Source: DASWIG01 sp965371445
GTDB taxonomy: Bacteria; Acidobacteriota; Thermoanaerobaculia; Multivoradales; J023
Assembly: GCA_965371445.1 (NCBI GenBank)
Contig: CBDUYN010000081.1
Location: 1 to 41,809, forward strand
DNA length: 41,809 bases
Reading direction: 5' to 3'
The position numbers and the translations under genes were made by a program. Below, piece after piece: positions 8,956-17,226 of this stretch. The notes below the pieces were generated by a model, which was not told the DNA's origin, made no database searches, and saw only the letters and a program-made list of their open reading frames with translations. Within the stretch, counting starts at the first letter, position 1. The number at the start of each line of letters is the position of its first letter.

Positions 8956-9270
8956 TCAAGGCAGGTGGATGTCATAGCTCTGGTTTTGGGGCAATTGAAT
9001 CTGCCGGCGAAAGAGCTCTACCTTCTTGCTGACCACGACGATCGTGTAGGTACCCGCCGCGAGGTTTCCGATGTCGTAGATGCCGTCGTCGCCCGTCAGG
9101 GAGCGTCCCTTCTCCACGTCCCCTTGCTTCAGCAAGACCCAGACCGAGGAGGCGGGTTGCCCCGCAGAGGTCAGCACCTTGCCCCTGACGTAGTCACCGG
9201 CACCATAGGCATGGACCGTGACGGCCACAAGGAGGATAGACAGAATCAAGACCTTTGCAAATCTTCTCAT
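8956..9270 (-). CDS. Small exported protein with carboxypeptidase-regulatory-like fold
   Basis: 104 residues with an N-terminal signal segment (RRFAKVLILSILLVAVTVHA). The mature part resembles a carboxypeptidase-regulatory-like beta sandwich: VRGKVLTSAGQPASSVWVLL, then GDDGIYDIGNLAAGTYTIVVV. Such domains are usually binding or spacer modules with no catalysis. The ATG overlaps the stop of the upstream gene in an ATGA arrangement (9267-9270), which indicates translational coupling. The two products share the fold and probably act together outside the cytoplasm. Confidence 0.75.
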   Translation of the reverse strand: MRRFAKVLILSILLVAVTVHAYGAGDYVRGKVLTSAGQPASSVWVLLKQGDVEKGRSLTGDDGIYDIGNLAAGTYTIVVVSKKVELFRRQIQLPQNQSYDIHLP

Positions 9271-9722
9271 TGTGCTTCTCCTGAACTTTCCGCAGTGCGT
9301 TTGTTGGCGCTGTAGAACACCTTCATCGTTTTGAGCTCACTCGTCTCGCAACACTCTTCGTCGACCCTGACCGATCCGATCGCGATCGATGCTTCGCCTG
9401 GGATCCGTACGACGATGCGGTAACTCCCTTTCTCCACCTTCTCGAAGGAAAAGTTGCCCGCATCGTCGGTGAAGGTCCAGTACTCCCTGGGAACCAGGAG
9501 GATCTGTCTGCTGTTTCCGGTGTTGCCGCCGGTGTTGGTCACGGTGCCCTCAAGATCCCAGACCACCCCGGAGTCGTCGCCTCCGGAGGGCTGAGCGGAC
9601 ACTGGAAGCTGGGGCAAGACTCCGACAAACGCGATGGCGATGCCGGAAGCCGCAGTCACGACGGCGGTCCAGATCGCGGCTTTGGAGTTTCTCGAGGGGG
9701 GTGTCGATTCAAGCTCACTCAT
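9267..9722 (-). CDS. Membrane-anchored protein with carboxypeptidase-regulatory-like domain
   Basis: About 151 residues from the start MSELESTPPS at 9722. This start is chosen over a longer frame because AAGGAAGGAG sits just upstream of it and the longer N-terminus is Arg-rich shadow sequence. A single transmembrane or signal-anchor helix (AAIWTAVVTAASGIAIAFVG) precedes a beta domain with TDDAGNFSFEKVEKGSYRIVV, the carboxypeptidase-regulatory-like signature also seen in the next gene. A CC pair (EECCET) follows near the end. Function unknown; most likely a surface or periplasmic structural module. Confidence 0.7.
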   Translation of the reverse strand: MSELESTPPSRNSKAAIWTAVVTAASGIAIAFVGVLPQLPVSAQPSGGDDSGVVWDLEGTVTNTGGNTGNSRQILLVPREYWTFTDDAGNFSFEKVEKGSYRIVVRIPGEASIAIGSVRVDEECCETSELKTMKVFYSANKRTAESSGEAQ

Positions 9723-9923
9723 GCGAGACTCCTTCCTTCGCGGAGATATGCCATAATTCAATAAGCATACCCGCCTCCTGGGTTTCCGCTCCCGTCGCCG
9801 GGAGCGCCGTGGCCCCTCGCACGTTGCCGGGGCACTCATCTGGGGGAACGCGAATCTCCGAAAATTGGGGCCATCCCTACTATGTCTACGCGAAAAAGCG
9901 GCCTGAAATCTGTCACCGCATCC

Positions 9924-9951
9924 AAAAAAGCTTGCCCATGTGCCCGCGGGC
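9924..9951 (-). terminator. Possible terminator after the 1345-residue gene
   Basis: Just past the minus-strand stop at 9957, a weak GCCC/GGGC stem (9948-9951 with 9934-9937) is followed on the minus strand by six T residues (plus-strand aaaaaa at 9924-9929). The stem is short; the U-run is the better part of the evidence. Confidence 0.35.
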
Positions 9952-9956
9952 GACGC

Positions 9957-12900
9957 CTACTCGGCGGCCTGCTGGAACGTCTTCGGACCCGCCAGAAGCG
10001 GACCGACGGTGAGCCGCTGCCAAGACCAGGGCAACCAGCGAAGCAACCGGGCCGCCAGCCACAGGGACCACAGCAGCATCAGGACACGCCACACCCAGAG
10101 CGGCAGCCAGAGGACCCAGGGCTGCGGCAGGGTCTCGCCGGCCCGGTCGACGTACCACTGAAGCGTCGAACCGTGGGAACCGGGTCCCAGGACCTGCATG
10201 TCGGGCTGGAAAAGGAGCCCGGAGTGGATTGCAGCGTAGAGGACGCCGAGCCCCACTACCATCACGCCGAAAAGCGAGAGCTGCAGGAAGTCGTAGCTCC
10301 ACCAGTGCCGCGCCCGCAGGCGTTCTCGAAGCCCCAGGGAAAGAAGCCAGGCCACGACGAAAAGCGCCGCGGCGAGAGGCACCTGCGTCAGGCCGGCGGC
10401 GAGGAGGAACCAGTCGTGGGTACGAAGCGGTGTCGGCGCCCAGCGGCCCAGGACCCAGGCCGCAAGCGCCAGGACCAGGAGGTACTGCCAGAGCTGGACC
10501 ACCGGTCCCCAGCCGGGGCCGCCGGCCCAGAGAAGCCAACGGTTGGGCGGCACCTGGACGACCACGTCGACGTTGACCGCCTCTTCGCCGAGGCGAACCT
10601 CGGGCATGAGCTCGTAGGGCGAGGAGCCGTGATCCTGACGCCAGGAAGCCACGATCCGGTGGGCCCCCGGTTCCAGGGTGAAGACGAGCCGTCCTCCTTC
10701 GTCCTGGACGACCTGGCTGGTACCGTCGACCTCGAAGGACTGAAGCGCCGCCGCCGCCGGCAGGACGATCGTCTGCTCGCCGCCCCGGCTCGAGCGAAGC
10801 GTCAATTCGAGCGTCGCTTCGAGGAGCCGGCGGCCGGGCGTGTAGCGAAGCGTCGCCTGGTCGACGGTGGTCGTTTTTCCCGGCGCGGCCTCAGGACGCG
10901 TGAAGCCGAGCTTCACCGTCTCGCCGGGCCAGGGCTGCCACAGCGGACGCCAGACGCCGTCCTCCATGTGGCGCGTCGGCGCCAGCCCTTCCGTCCGGCA
11001 GCTCCAGATCGGCGAGCAGTCGAGCTCCCAGCGTTCGAGCCACGGCCGATCCACCGGAGCGATCAGCTCGAGGCTTTCCGCCTCCTCCAGGGTCGACGCG
11101 AAGCGCCGCGCCGTCTCCCCCGGCTCCAGGCGGACGACGGCTTCGCCGTCCTCGATCGGGATGCCGGCGGTGGTCACCGCCTCGCCGGTGAGGAGCGGCA
11201 CCCGCACGGTCACCGCCGACGACGACGGTCCCCGGCGGACGAGCTCGCTTTCGACGCGCCATTCGGGGCCGATGTTCAACCGCCGCCGGAGCTCGAGCCA
11301 GGGAGGAAGCTCCACGGCCTCCTCCTCGCCCGCGGGCGATGCCTCGGCCAGCTCGCGTTCGAGACGGACCGCCGCCGGCGGCGGCTCGTCGCGGCGCCAG
11401 CCGTCGAGGGTCCAGCCGTCGCCCTGGAAGGCCAGCGTGCGCGGGCGAAGCGGCAGCTCCAGGGAGAAGCTGTTGCGCGCCGGGCCCACGAGCTCCACCT
11501 GGTGGACGCCGGCATCGAGGCGCAGCAGCAAGAAGCCGCCGTCGTCGAAGCGCAGGGCCGTCGTCCGGCTGCCGTCGACTCGTACCTCTGAAGGCGCCCA
11601 GCTTGCCGCCGGCCCCGGCAACCGCCAGGCCGTCGCCACCGCGGCATGGACGTTGGCAAGAAGCCGCAGCTGCGAGCCCCGGGCTTCGATCACCAGGCGC
11701 GGTACCTCGACGCAATCGGGATGGCAAGGCGGTGGAGCGGTCAACCGCCGTTCGAGCTCTGCGAGGACACCAGCCGGGGGGACCTCCGGCGGTTCCTCCG
11801 CCGTGGCAGGGCCACTCGGCAAGAGGACGGCCGCGAGGAGAAGAGCCACGGCGGCCGCGGCGGCGGCAGAGTCGTCCTCGGTTCCACCCGAGGAGGGACC
11901 CACCGCGCCGGCCGTACGCCGGGGATCGATCAGGGACACCGCCAGGACGACGGCGGCGGCGATTCGCAGCAGCGAGAGCAGGAGCTCGAGCCCCGGCGAG
12001 ATCAGCCAGAAGCGCATCGTGTGACCCGCCGGCACCGGTCCGTTCCACGTCAGGTGGCAGGTACGCCACCACCAGGAAGGGACGCCGGATCCGGTCTGCA
12101 CGACCTCCTCCGATCGGAGACGCTCTTGGGCCTGCCCTCTGCCGTAGAGCTCACTGCGCTTCCGCTCGGGAGCCGGCGAGGCCGGAAGGTCCTCCGCCTC
12201 CTCGACGGATCCGGGGGCTTTCAGCTCGTCCGTCAGTCCCTGGAAGCGAGCCCGGCTCGTCTCGTAGCTCGCTCGAGGGACTTTCTCCAGCTGCGGAAAC
12301 AGACCCGAGCGCCACTGCTCGGCACAGAAGGCCACCAGGGTGACGGAGAGCCCCACGAGCACGAGCCAGCGCAAGCCGCGCAGCAGCCGGGCGACGCGTC
12401 CCTCCTCCAGGAAACGCAAGAGCGCCCGCAAGGGCAGGAGCGCCAGCCACCAGCCAAGGAGGCTCATGGCGTGGGGCTCGTGCCAGGCGGCGGTCAGGAA
12501 GAGGAGCGCCAGGGCTCCCCACCGGCGATCGTCGAGCCGCCAGGTGGCGAGGCTCGTGATGAGGAGTAAAAAGAAGTCCAGAAGGGTCCAGCGGTCGATC
12601 CAGGCTCCCCTCGCCTCGTCGACCCCGGGGGCGGCGACGAGCGTCCATCCCGGCGGTAGGCGGAGCTCTCCCACGAGGCTCTGGGCGTCGCGGTTCCAGC
12701 CCACGGCCGGCACGGCGCCGCCGCGGGGATAGCTCAGCTCGGCCTGGGCCTGGAACCGCCCCTGGCGCACCTCGACGCCGCGGGCCGAGCCGTCGCCGGG
12801 ATCGAGGGTGATCAGCTCGTCGATCGACGTCCCCTCGACCAGGTAGCTGAAACGGCCGAGCTCGGCGGATCCCAGGGCTTCGAGGCGTCCGCCCTGGAAG

Positions 12901-13994
12901 AGCTGGCCGTTCACCGCGTCACGGGCGGTGAGACGCTCGCCGTCCTGCTCCAGCCAGAAGGTACGGTGGAAGTGGAGAGCGTCGGGTGGTGGCTGGGGCT
13001 CGCCCCGGCGCAGCTCCACGAAGTCGAGGCCGTCGCCGGGCCCCAGACGATACGCTGGAAGGCTCTTCCAGCTTTCCGGCAGCGTCGTCCGCTGCGGATC
13101 CACCGCCGATCCGCCCGACACCCGCACCGCGCGCACGGCCGGGTCGGAGCTGAAGGACCAGACCTCCTCGGCCGGCCAAGGATCGCCGCGCTCCGTACGC
13201 TCCAGGCGATCGACCGGAGCCGAGCTGCGCCCCGTCAAGTAGATCTCCCACGTCCCCGGACGGACCTGGACGACGAGCCGCTCGCTCCCGCTCCACCGAA
13301 GCGGTAGCTGGCCCTGTAGCCCGGTGAGGACGAATCCTGCAAGGAGCGGCGCCTCGAGCTCGACGGCACGCGAGCGTCCCGTGACGTCGAGCCGCAGCCG
13401 GGTGGTCAGGGTCACCGGCACACCATCCTCGATTCGCCGGGCGACGCCCAGGGTCAGGCGGTCTTGCTCGGCCTCCTCGCTGCGGGTGGCGGCGAGCCAC
13501 AGGAGCCCATCGGTTTCGCGGCGCGGGTTGCGCACGTTCTCGCCTCGCACCACGAGGTCGACGAGCGCGATCGACGGCGGCAGCGGAAGCGATTCCGGCA
13601 ACCGGCTCCAGCGAAAGCGTCCGGCGAGCCGGTGCGTACCGCGCCGCAGGCCGACGGCGGGCCTCTCTCCGGCACGCCGCATGAAGGCCGCGGTGCCGTC
13701 GGAGCGGACATCAAGGGGCCAGTGGGCCGCGTCGCCGGGTAGGAGGAGGTCCATGTCGCGGTCGACGCGGACTTCCAGAGCGAAGCTCCCACCGCGGTCG
13801 TCCAGGTCGAGGGCGAGGCGTCCGGGCCAGGCACAGAGCCGCTTGCCGGCGACGAGCGGGCATTCGAGGTCGGGATGTCCCTCAAGGACCCAGGGAACCC
13901 AGGGACCGAGCGGCTCGGGAACGGCGGGCTGAGCCACGAGCGGCAGAGCCACCGCGAATCCTAGGCAGAAGGCAACGATTCGAGACCGAGTCAT
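9957..13994 (-). CDS. Giant multi-TM protein with beta-rich extracytoplasmic regions, function unknown
   Basis: 1345 residues, start ATG 13994, with a signal peptide MTRSRIVAFCLGFAVALPLVAQ. Roughly 440 residues of beta-rich, Trp- and Arg-rich sequence are followed by a helix cluster (about 468-555), a second membrane pair (about 660-710), another beta-rich region (about 730-1140) and a final cluster of helices (about 1150-1330). The two halves have a similar order of beta region then membrane cluster, hinting at an internal duplication. I recognise no catalytic motif and no named family. It has no close operon partner: the next minus-strand gene starts 234 bp downstream. An envelope or exopolysaccharide-related role is only a guess. 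Confidence 0.7.
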   Translation of the reverse strand: MTRSRIVAFCLGFAVALPLVAQPAVPEPLGPWVPWVLEGHPDLECPLVAGKRLCAWPGRLALDLDDRGGSFALEVRVDRDMDLLLPGDAAHWPLDVRSDGTAAFMRRAGERPAVGLRRGTHRLAGRFRWSRLPESLPLPPSIALVDLVVRGENVRNPRRETDGLLWLAATRSEEAEQDRLTLGVARRIEDGVPVTLTTRLRLDVTGRSRAVELEAPLLAGFVLTGLQGQLPLRWSGSERLVVQVRPGTWEIYLTGRSSAPVDRLERTERGDPWPAEEVWSFSSDPAVRAVRVSGGSAVDPQRTTLPESWKSLPAYRLGPGDGLDFVELRRGEPQPPPDALHFHRTFWLEQDGERLTARDAVNGQLFQGGRLEALGSAELGRFSYLVEGTSIDELITLDPGDGSARGVEVRQGRFQAQAELSYPRGGAVPAVGWNRDAQSLVGELRLPPGWTLVAAPGVDEARGAWIDRWTLLDFFLLLITSLATWRLDDRRWGALALLFLTAAWHEPHAMSLLGWWLALLPLRALLRFLEEGRVARLLRGLRWLVLVGLSVTLVAFCAEQWRSGLFPQLEKVPRASYETSRARFQGLTDELKAPGSVEEAEDLPASPAPERKRSELYGRGQAQERLRSEEVVQTGSGVPSWWWRTCHLTWNGPVPAGHTMRFWLISPGLELLLSLLRIAAAVVLAVSLIDPRRTAGAVGPSSGGTEDDSAAAAAAVALLLAAVLLPSGPATAEEPPEVPPAGVLAELERRLTAPPPCHPDCVEVPRLVIEARGSQLRLLANVHAAVATAWRLPGPAASWAPSEVRVDGSRTTALRFDDGGFLLLRLDAGVHQVELVGPARNSFSLELPLRPRTLAFQGDGWTLDGWRRDEPPPAAVRLERELAEASPAGEEEAVELPPWLELRRRLNIGPEWRVESELVRRGPSSSAVTVRVPLLTGEAVTTAGIPIEDGEAVVRLEPGETARRFASTLEEAESLELIAPVDRPWLERWELDCSPIWSCRTEGLAPTRHMEDGVWRPLWQPWPGETVKLGFTRPEAAPGKTTTVDQATLRYTPGRRLLEATLELTLRSSRGGEQTIVLPAAAALQSFEVDGTSQVVQDEGGRLVFTLEPGAHRIVASWRQDHGSSPYELMPEVRLGEEAVNVDVVVQVPPNRWLLWAGGPGWGPVVQLWQYLLVLALAAWVLGRWAPTPLRTHDWFLLAAGLTQVPLAAALFVVAWLLSLGLRERLRARHWWSYDFLQLSLFGVMVVGLGVLYAAIHSGLLFQPDMQVLGPGSHGSTLQWYVDRAGETLPQPWVLWLPLWVWRVLMLLWSLWLAARLLRWLPWSWQRLTVGPLLAGPKTFQQAAE

Positions 13995-14063
13995 GATCCT
14001 GTACCTCTTTCGCGGGTTATTCCTTCGACTCTACTCCCCCTTGGCGCCGCCAGCCACCCAGTC

Positions 14064-14072
14064 TGCTATATT
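14064..14072 (+). promoter_or_regulatory. Extended -10 promoter element upstream of the sensor kinase remnant
   Basis: TGCTATATT (14064-14072) fits TGnTATAAT. No good -35 lies at 17 bp (TTGGCG is 20 bp away). A start near 14079 would put the ATG at 14084 almost at the 5' end, so the transcript might be leaderless. Confidence 0.4.
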
Positions 14073-14083
14073 CGCGCCCGTGG

Positions 14084-14858
14084 ATGATTCGTGACATGGA
14101 CCTCTTCTCATGGATTCAAGCAGAGATCGACCGCTGGCGCCGGGGCAAGACACGCCGCCGCGCGGTCCAGGAGTTCCGTCGTTCTCTGGCGCTCATCGTC
14201 GATCCCCAAGCCCTTGCGGCGAGCGTCGCCGCTCGCCTCAAGGAGATCTTCGACCCCGACCGTCTGGTGATCTTCGAGCTCGACCCTCGGATTGCGGGTT
14301 ACAGGGTGAGCTTCGGCTCAGGGCTGGAAGTCGAGTACCCTGGACGAGTTGGTCTTGCCGGTCCAAGGGCATCTGGTCCGCTGGTTTCTGGTCAACGAGG
14401 CTTGCTTCCAACCGGACCACCAGCCCGGAGTCGTCGAGTACCTCGGGTCTGGCGAGCGCCGGATCCTGGAACAGCTTGCCGTCGAGATCGGCGCACCGCT
14501 CCTGGTCAGGAATCAGCTCGTCGGCATGTTGTTCCTGGGTTGGGACCCCAGCTTGAGAAAGCGCAGAAAACGCCGGGACGCCGACCTCTTGCTTCATCTG
14601 GCGGAGCAGGCCGGGCTGGCCTTCCAGAACGCGCTTCTCTACCGCGAGCAGCGCGAGAACCTCGAACGGCTCCATCGCGCCGACCGGCTCTCGGCCCTCG
14701 GGCAACTCGCCGCCGGCGTCGCCCACGAGGTGCGCAACCCGCTGACCGCGATCCGCTCGACCATGCAATACCTGGGGAAGGGCTTCGAAAAGGAACAAAC
14801 TTTGCGACCTCTGACCGGGCAGCGTCGCACGGTCGGGGAACAAATTACCCGACCGTGA
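14084..14858 (+). pseudogene. Truncated, frameshifted GAF-HisKA sensor histidine kinase
   Basis: The first part (from ATG 14084) reads MIRDMDLFSWIQAEI... and enters a GAF-like sensor domain. The frame is lost at about 14338-14340, where removing one C from a CCC run restores a continuous frame (EYLDELVLPVQGHLVRW...). The restored frame completes the GAF domain and reaches a clear H-box, GQLAAGVAHEVRNPLTAIRS, with the phospho-acceptor His. It ends 25-30 codons later at 14858. The whole HATPase catalytic domain (N, G1, G2 boxes) is missing, so the product cannot autophosphorylate. The NtrB-like H-box suits a former partner of a sigma54 activator, which is notable because a sigma54 promoter lies directly downstream. 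The single-base shift may also be a sequencing error; the lost C-terminus is not explained that way. Confidence 0.8.
14828..14857 (+). other. Perfect 10-bp hairpin over the kinase remnant stop codon
   Basis: CACGGTCGGG (14828-14837) pairs perfectly with CCCGACCGTG (14848-14857) around a 10-nt A/T-rich loop, and the stem overlaps the TGA at 14856-14858. No U-run follows. It sits at the point where histidine-kinase homology has already ended, so it could mark a rearrangement boundary or a transcript 3' structure. Confidence 0.6.
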
Positions 14859-14927
14859 GCAAACGGCTTCTCGCCGCGCGGCGCTCTCCACTCTCCGGTG
14901 GCTTGCCTGTAGAGGTCTCCGCTTCCC

Positions 14928-14955
14928 GTAAGTGCCTGCGATCAAAGGTACTTAC
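14928..14955 (+). promoter_or_regulatory. Dyad upstream of the sigma54 promoter (probable activator site)
   Basis: GTAAGTGCCT (14928-14937) and AGGTACTTAC (14946-14955) are inverted repeats matching at 9 of 10 positions with an 8-bp centre. The centre is about 41 bp upstream of the -24 GG, roughly -66 from the expected start. Sigma54 promoters need an enhancer-binding protein dimer upstream, and this dyad has the size and place for such a site. Confidence 0.65.
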
Positions 14956-14980
14956 CGTGCTTTCTTCAAGCCCTGACTCT

Positions 14981-14997
14981 TTGGCACGGATGTTGCT
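14981..14997 (+). promoter_or_regulatory. Sigma54 (RpoN) promoter
   Basis: TTGGCACG (14981-14988), 4 bp, TTGCT (14993-14997) matches the consensus TGGCAC-N5-TTGCW at every conserved base, with the -24 GG and -12 GC correctly spaced. The predicted start is near 15008, giving a leader of about 34 nt before ATG 15042. Confidence 0.88.
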
Positions 14998-15041
14998 AAC
15001 TCTACAAGCATCCAAGTCATCTAAAACCAGGGGGAACTCTC

Positions 15042-15248
15042 ATGAAGAAGCGTTCTTGTAAGACGCGCAAGGCGGGTGATGTCCACAGCTTCAACCGCAT
15101 CATTCTCGAAATCGACGTCAACGGCTTCGTGACCGACGAAGCGGACGATCGAATCGATCGCGCCCTCGCGGCTCTGCTCCATGTTCGCGGCGGATCGGAC
15201 GAAACATCCTGTGTGGGCCTTGACTGCAATGGTTACAAGAACGGCTGA
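15042..15248 (+). CDS. 68-residue Cys-containing peptide, RiPP-precursor-like, under sigma54 control
   Basis: MKKRSCK... is a basic N-terminus. An amphipathic acidic middle (about 18-48, with IILEIDVNGFVTDEADD) is followed by Gly50-Gly51, then a short Ser/Asp/Gly/Asn tail with Cys57 and Cys62 (TSCVGLDCNGYKNG). A leader ending in GG plus a small Cys-bearing core is the usual look of ribosomally made peptide precursors (bacteriocin or RiPP), but no maturation enzyme or exporter is visible nearby. A purine-rich ribosome site (gggggaa) precedes ATG 15042. The dedicated sigma54 promoter supports this being a real gene. I do not recognise a named family; it could instead be a small regulatory protein. 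Confidence 0.7.
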   Translation: MKKRSCKTRKAGDVHSFNRIILEIDVNGFVTDEADDRIDRALAALLHVRGGSDETSCVGLDCNGYKNG

Positions 15249-15301
15249 GAAAAGTCGACGTTCAGCCGGAGCTTTGTGGTTGACCTCCCACTGAAAACAG
15301 T

Positions 15302-15345
15302 CGCCAGCAAGGGGACTTCCCGGCAGACGAAGTCTGCCGCTGGCG
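15302..15345 (+). other. Nested stem-loop downstream of the small peptide gene
   Basis: CGGCAGAC (15321-15328) and GTCTGCCG (15332-15339) form a perfect stem with a GAA loop. An outer CGCCAG (15302-15307) pairs with CTGGCG (15340-15345), leaving a 13-nt bulge. No U-run follows. It may stabilise the 3' end of the peptide transcript or be part of a small RNA. Confidence 0.5.
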
Positions 15346-15377
15346 GTCGAGCGCGGAGCTCTCGGCCGCTTGGACGT

Positions 15378-15420
15378 GAAAAAGACCCGTCCGGCTCGCC
15401 AGCGCGAGCGGACGGGTCTT
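15378..15420 (-). terminator. Rho-independent terminator for the minus-strand enediyne-type genes
   Basis: AAGACCCGTCCG (15382-15393) pairs with CGGACGGGTCTT (15409-15420), extended by CTCG/CGAG after a bulged G. Read on the minus strand the hairpin runs straight into TCTTTTTC. It lies 42-84 bp past the unbU stop, exactly where the minus-strand operon should end. Confidence 0.88.
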
Positions 15421-15461
15421 GCTGATCAGGAGGGAGCTTGGCGAGAGAGGTGGTAGGAAGC

Positions 15462-16388
15462 TCAGGCCCCCAGCGTCGTGGGCGACGGCACCGCCAGCTC
15501 CGTGCCGGCCCGGCCGGCTCGCGCCGTTCGGGGCACGGCCTCGTAGGAGAGCATCGCCCCGCGGACGGCGCAGACCGCGGTAAGCGAAAAGAAGATCCCG
15601 AAGACGACGTGGGCCGTTATGAGCATTCCGTAGCCCAGGGCGACGGCGGCTCCGAAAGCGACCTGGCCACGAACGCTTCGCGGCGTCGTCCCGGGATCGG
15701 TCACCATGTAGAACGTAAAAAGCAGAAACGCCATGCCGGTCATGGGCAGGAGGGCCGCGGTGAACGAGGTGTCGAAGAGCAGGTGGCGTAGGGCGGCCTG
15801 GAGCGCGAAGACCCCCACCCAGGCGAGGATCATCGGAATCTTCTTCGTCAGGGTGGCGTTTAGAAACGTCCCAGAACAGACAATCAAGGCCGGCAGGAAC
15901 CAGTCGCCCCAGCCGTCGAGGTTCTCCGTGAACATGTAGGGTTGGGCGATGCCGACCCAGGGAAAGAGGAGAAGCGTGGCGGCGATGCCGAAATTCGAAG
16001 GGTTCATGAAATGTCGCTTCTTCTCGCCCACGGTGGCGCGGAAGAGGTATTTCGACGCAACGGCGCACGCCGCGGCGAAGACGATCGGCATCAGGCGGTC
16101 GTTGGCGTAAAGCAGCATCGACACAGCGAGGCCCGTGATGTGGGCCGGCAAGAGGAAGTTGAAAAACGCTTCGAGCCCACCCTGGTAACGCGGTGCCTTG
16201 CCGCGTCCTCGGGCCTCGATCGTCTCCAGGAGGATCTCCAGCAAGTAGGCTGCCAGCAGGGCCACGATCGGCTGCGCCCACGATTGCTCGAAACCGAACA
16301 CCGTGTGTCCTAAGACGTTGAGCAGGGTGATCGCCGTGGCAAAGCGCCGCAGGGCCACGATCCGGAGGTCACGTTTCTTTTCAGTCAT
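15462..16388 (-). CDS. unbU: UnbU-type membrane protein of enediyne loci
   Basis: About 308 residues from MTEKKRDLRIVALRR (16388). A longer frame exists, but the upstream stretch is Arg/Pro shadow sequence, and AAGAAGGAG precedes this ATG. Around eight to ten hydrophobic helices are visible, with NVLGHTVFGFEQSWAQP, NPSNFG and FYMVTDPGTTP motifs typical of UnbU, a relative of the RnfD/NqrB membrane subunits. UnbU is one of the conserved genes found beside enediyne polyketide synthases; its biochemical role is not settled. The ATG overlaps the UnbV stop by 8 bp, and a strong terminator follows, so it is the last gene. It looks intact, unlike its neighbours. Confidence 0.82.
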   Translation of the reverse strand: MTEKKRDLRIVALRRFATAITLLNVLGHTVFGFEQSWAQPIVALLAAYLLEILLETIEARGRGKAPRYQGGLEAFFNFLLPAHITGLAVSMLLYANDRLMPIVFAAACAVASKYLFRATVGEKKRHFMNPSNFGIAATLLLFPWVGIAQPYMFTENLDGWGDWFLPALIVCSGTFLNATLTKKIPMILAWVGVFALQAALRHLLFDTSFTAALLPMTGMAFLLFTFYMVTDPGTTPRSVRGQVAFGAAVALGYGMLITAHVVFGIFFSLTAVCAVRGAMLSYEAVPRTARAGRAGTELAVPSPTTLGA

Positions 16389-17226
16389 GGGTCGCCTTCT
16401 CCTTCTTCTTGGCCGTGGATTCGCCGAGCACCAGCGTGTGGCGGCCGGCGGCGAGTTGGTAGGTCTGTTTCTGAGCGGCGCCGCCGCGGTCACGCCAGGC
16501 GACGTCGATGTCGAGCAGCGCGCCGGGAGCGATCTCGCCCAGCCCGAAATGAAGCTCCGGGCTGCGCGCTCCGGAGTGGCCGTTCCCGCCGTCGACTTGG
16601 GCCACCAGGCGGCGTGTACCGTTCAGGTAGACGGTGGCGGAGGCGCCGATAGCGGGCGAGCTCCTCCCTGGCTCCGCGCTGCGAAGCCGCAGGTCGAGGA
16701 CGAGAGACGAACCGGACGAGGGCGAATCGTTGCGGTAGAAAAAGGAGGTCTCCCACTGATTCGCCACCGCGAAGTCGAGGTCACCGTCGCCGTCGACGTC
16801 GGCGGTGGCGATACCGCGGCTCACCTGGACGTCGTCCATGCCGAGCTTCGGGGCCAGGTCGACGTAGCGGCCTTCCGAGGTGCGCACGAAGAAGGGGTTG
16901 TGCAGGTGCCCGCTCAGATCGTCTCCGGCCCGGTAGACGTGCCAGCTGGACGGATAGCGCAGCAACTGGTCGTTGCCCATGGCTGTTTCGTGAAGCTCCG
17001 GCCAGCGGTTGCTCGTTCCCTTCAGGAAGCCGGTCGCCTGGACGGCTTCAAGCAACCCGTCGTTGTTGAAGTCGCCAAAGCGCGACTCCCACGACCAGCC
17101 GCTGCGCGACAGGCCGAGGTCTTCGCTCAAGTCGCGGTACGGGGCCACGCCCTCCTTCATGAGCTCGGTCTCGCCGGTGCTCACGTACACGAAATGGCTC
17201 TCCTCGAGAGCGTTGGCTTCTCTCAC
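16381..17226 (-). CDS. unbV: UnbV/ASPIC protein, N-terminal half missing
   Basis: 281 residues. It carries the C-terminal part of the UnbV family: LEESHFVYVSTGETELM, KFGDFNNDG-like repeats (FGDFNNDGLLEAVQATGF), GMDDVQVSRGIATADVDGDGDLDFAVANQW (FG-GAP, Ca-binding DxDxDG) and an ASPIC/UnbV module at the end. Family members are normally about twice as long, with several FG-GAP repeats before this point and a signal peptide; both are absent here. The GTG start overlaps the ADOP permease stop by 2 bp (GTGA), so this start is probably accidental and the junction marks lost sequence. Without an export signal it is unlikely to work. Confidence 0.8.
   Translation of the reverse strand: MREANALEESHFVYVSTGETELMKEGVAPYRDLSEDLGLSRSGWSWESRFGDFNNDGLLEAVQATGFLKGTSNRWPELHETAMGNDQLLRYPSSWHVYRAGDDLSGHLHNPFFVRTSEGRYVDLAPKLGMDDVQVSRGIATADVDGDGDLDFAVANQWETSFFYRNDSPSSGSSLVLDLRLRSAEPGRSSPAIGASATVYLNGTRRLVAQVDGGNGHSGARSPELHFGLGEIAPGALLDIDVAWRDRGGAAQKQTYQLAAGRHTLVLGESTAKKKEKATHD

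Noticed and set aside
7877..8959. Minus-strand frame of 360 codons opposite the secreted protein gene
   Set aside because: Arg/Gly/Val-rich antisense product with no signal peptide or motif, while the plus frame has clear homology to the protease C-terminus.
9882..11591. Plus-strand frame opposite the giant membrane protein
   Set aside because: Low-complexity Arg/Gln/Pro sequence, no conserved motif, and the minus frame is continuous for 1345 codons with membrane helices.
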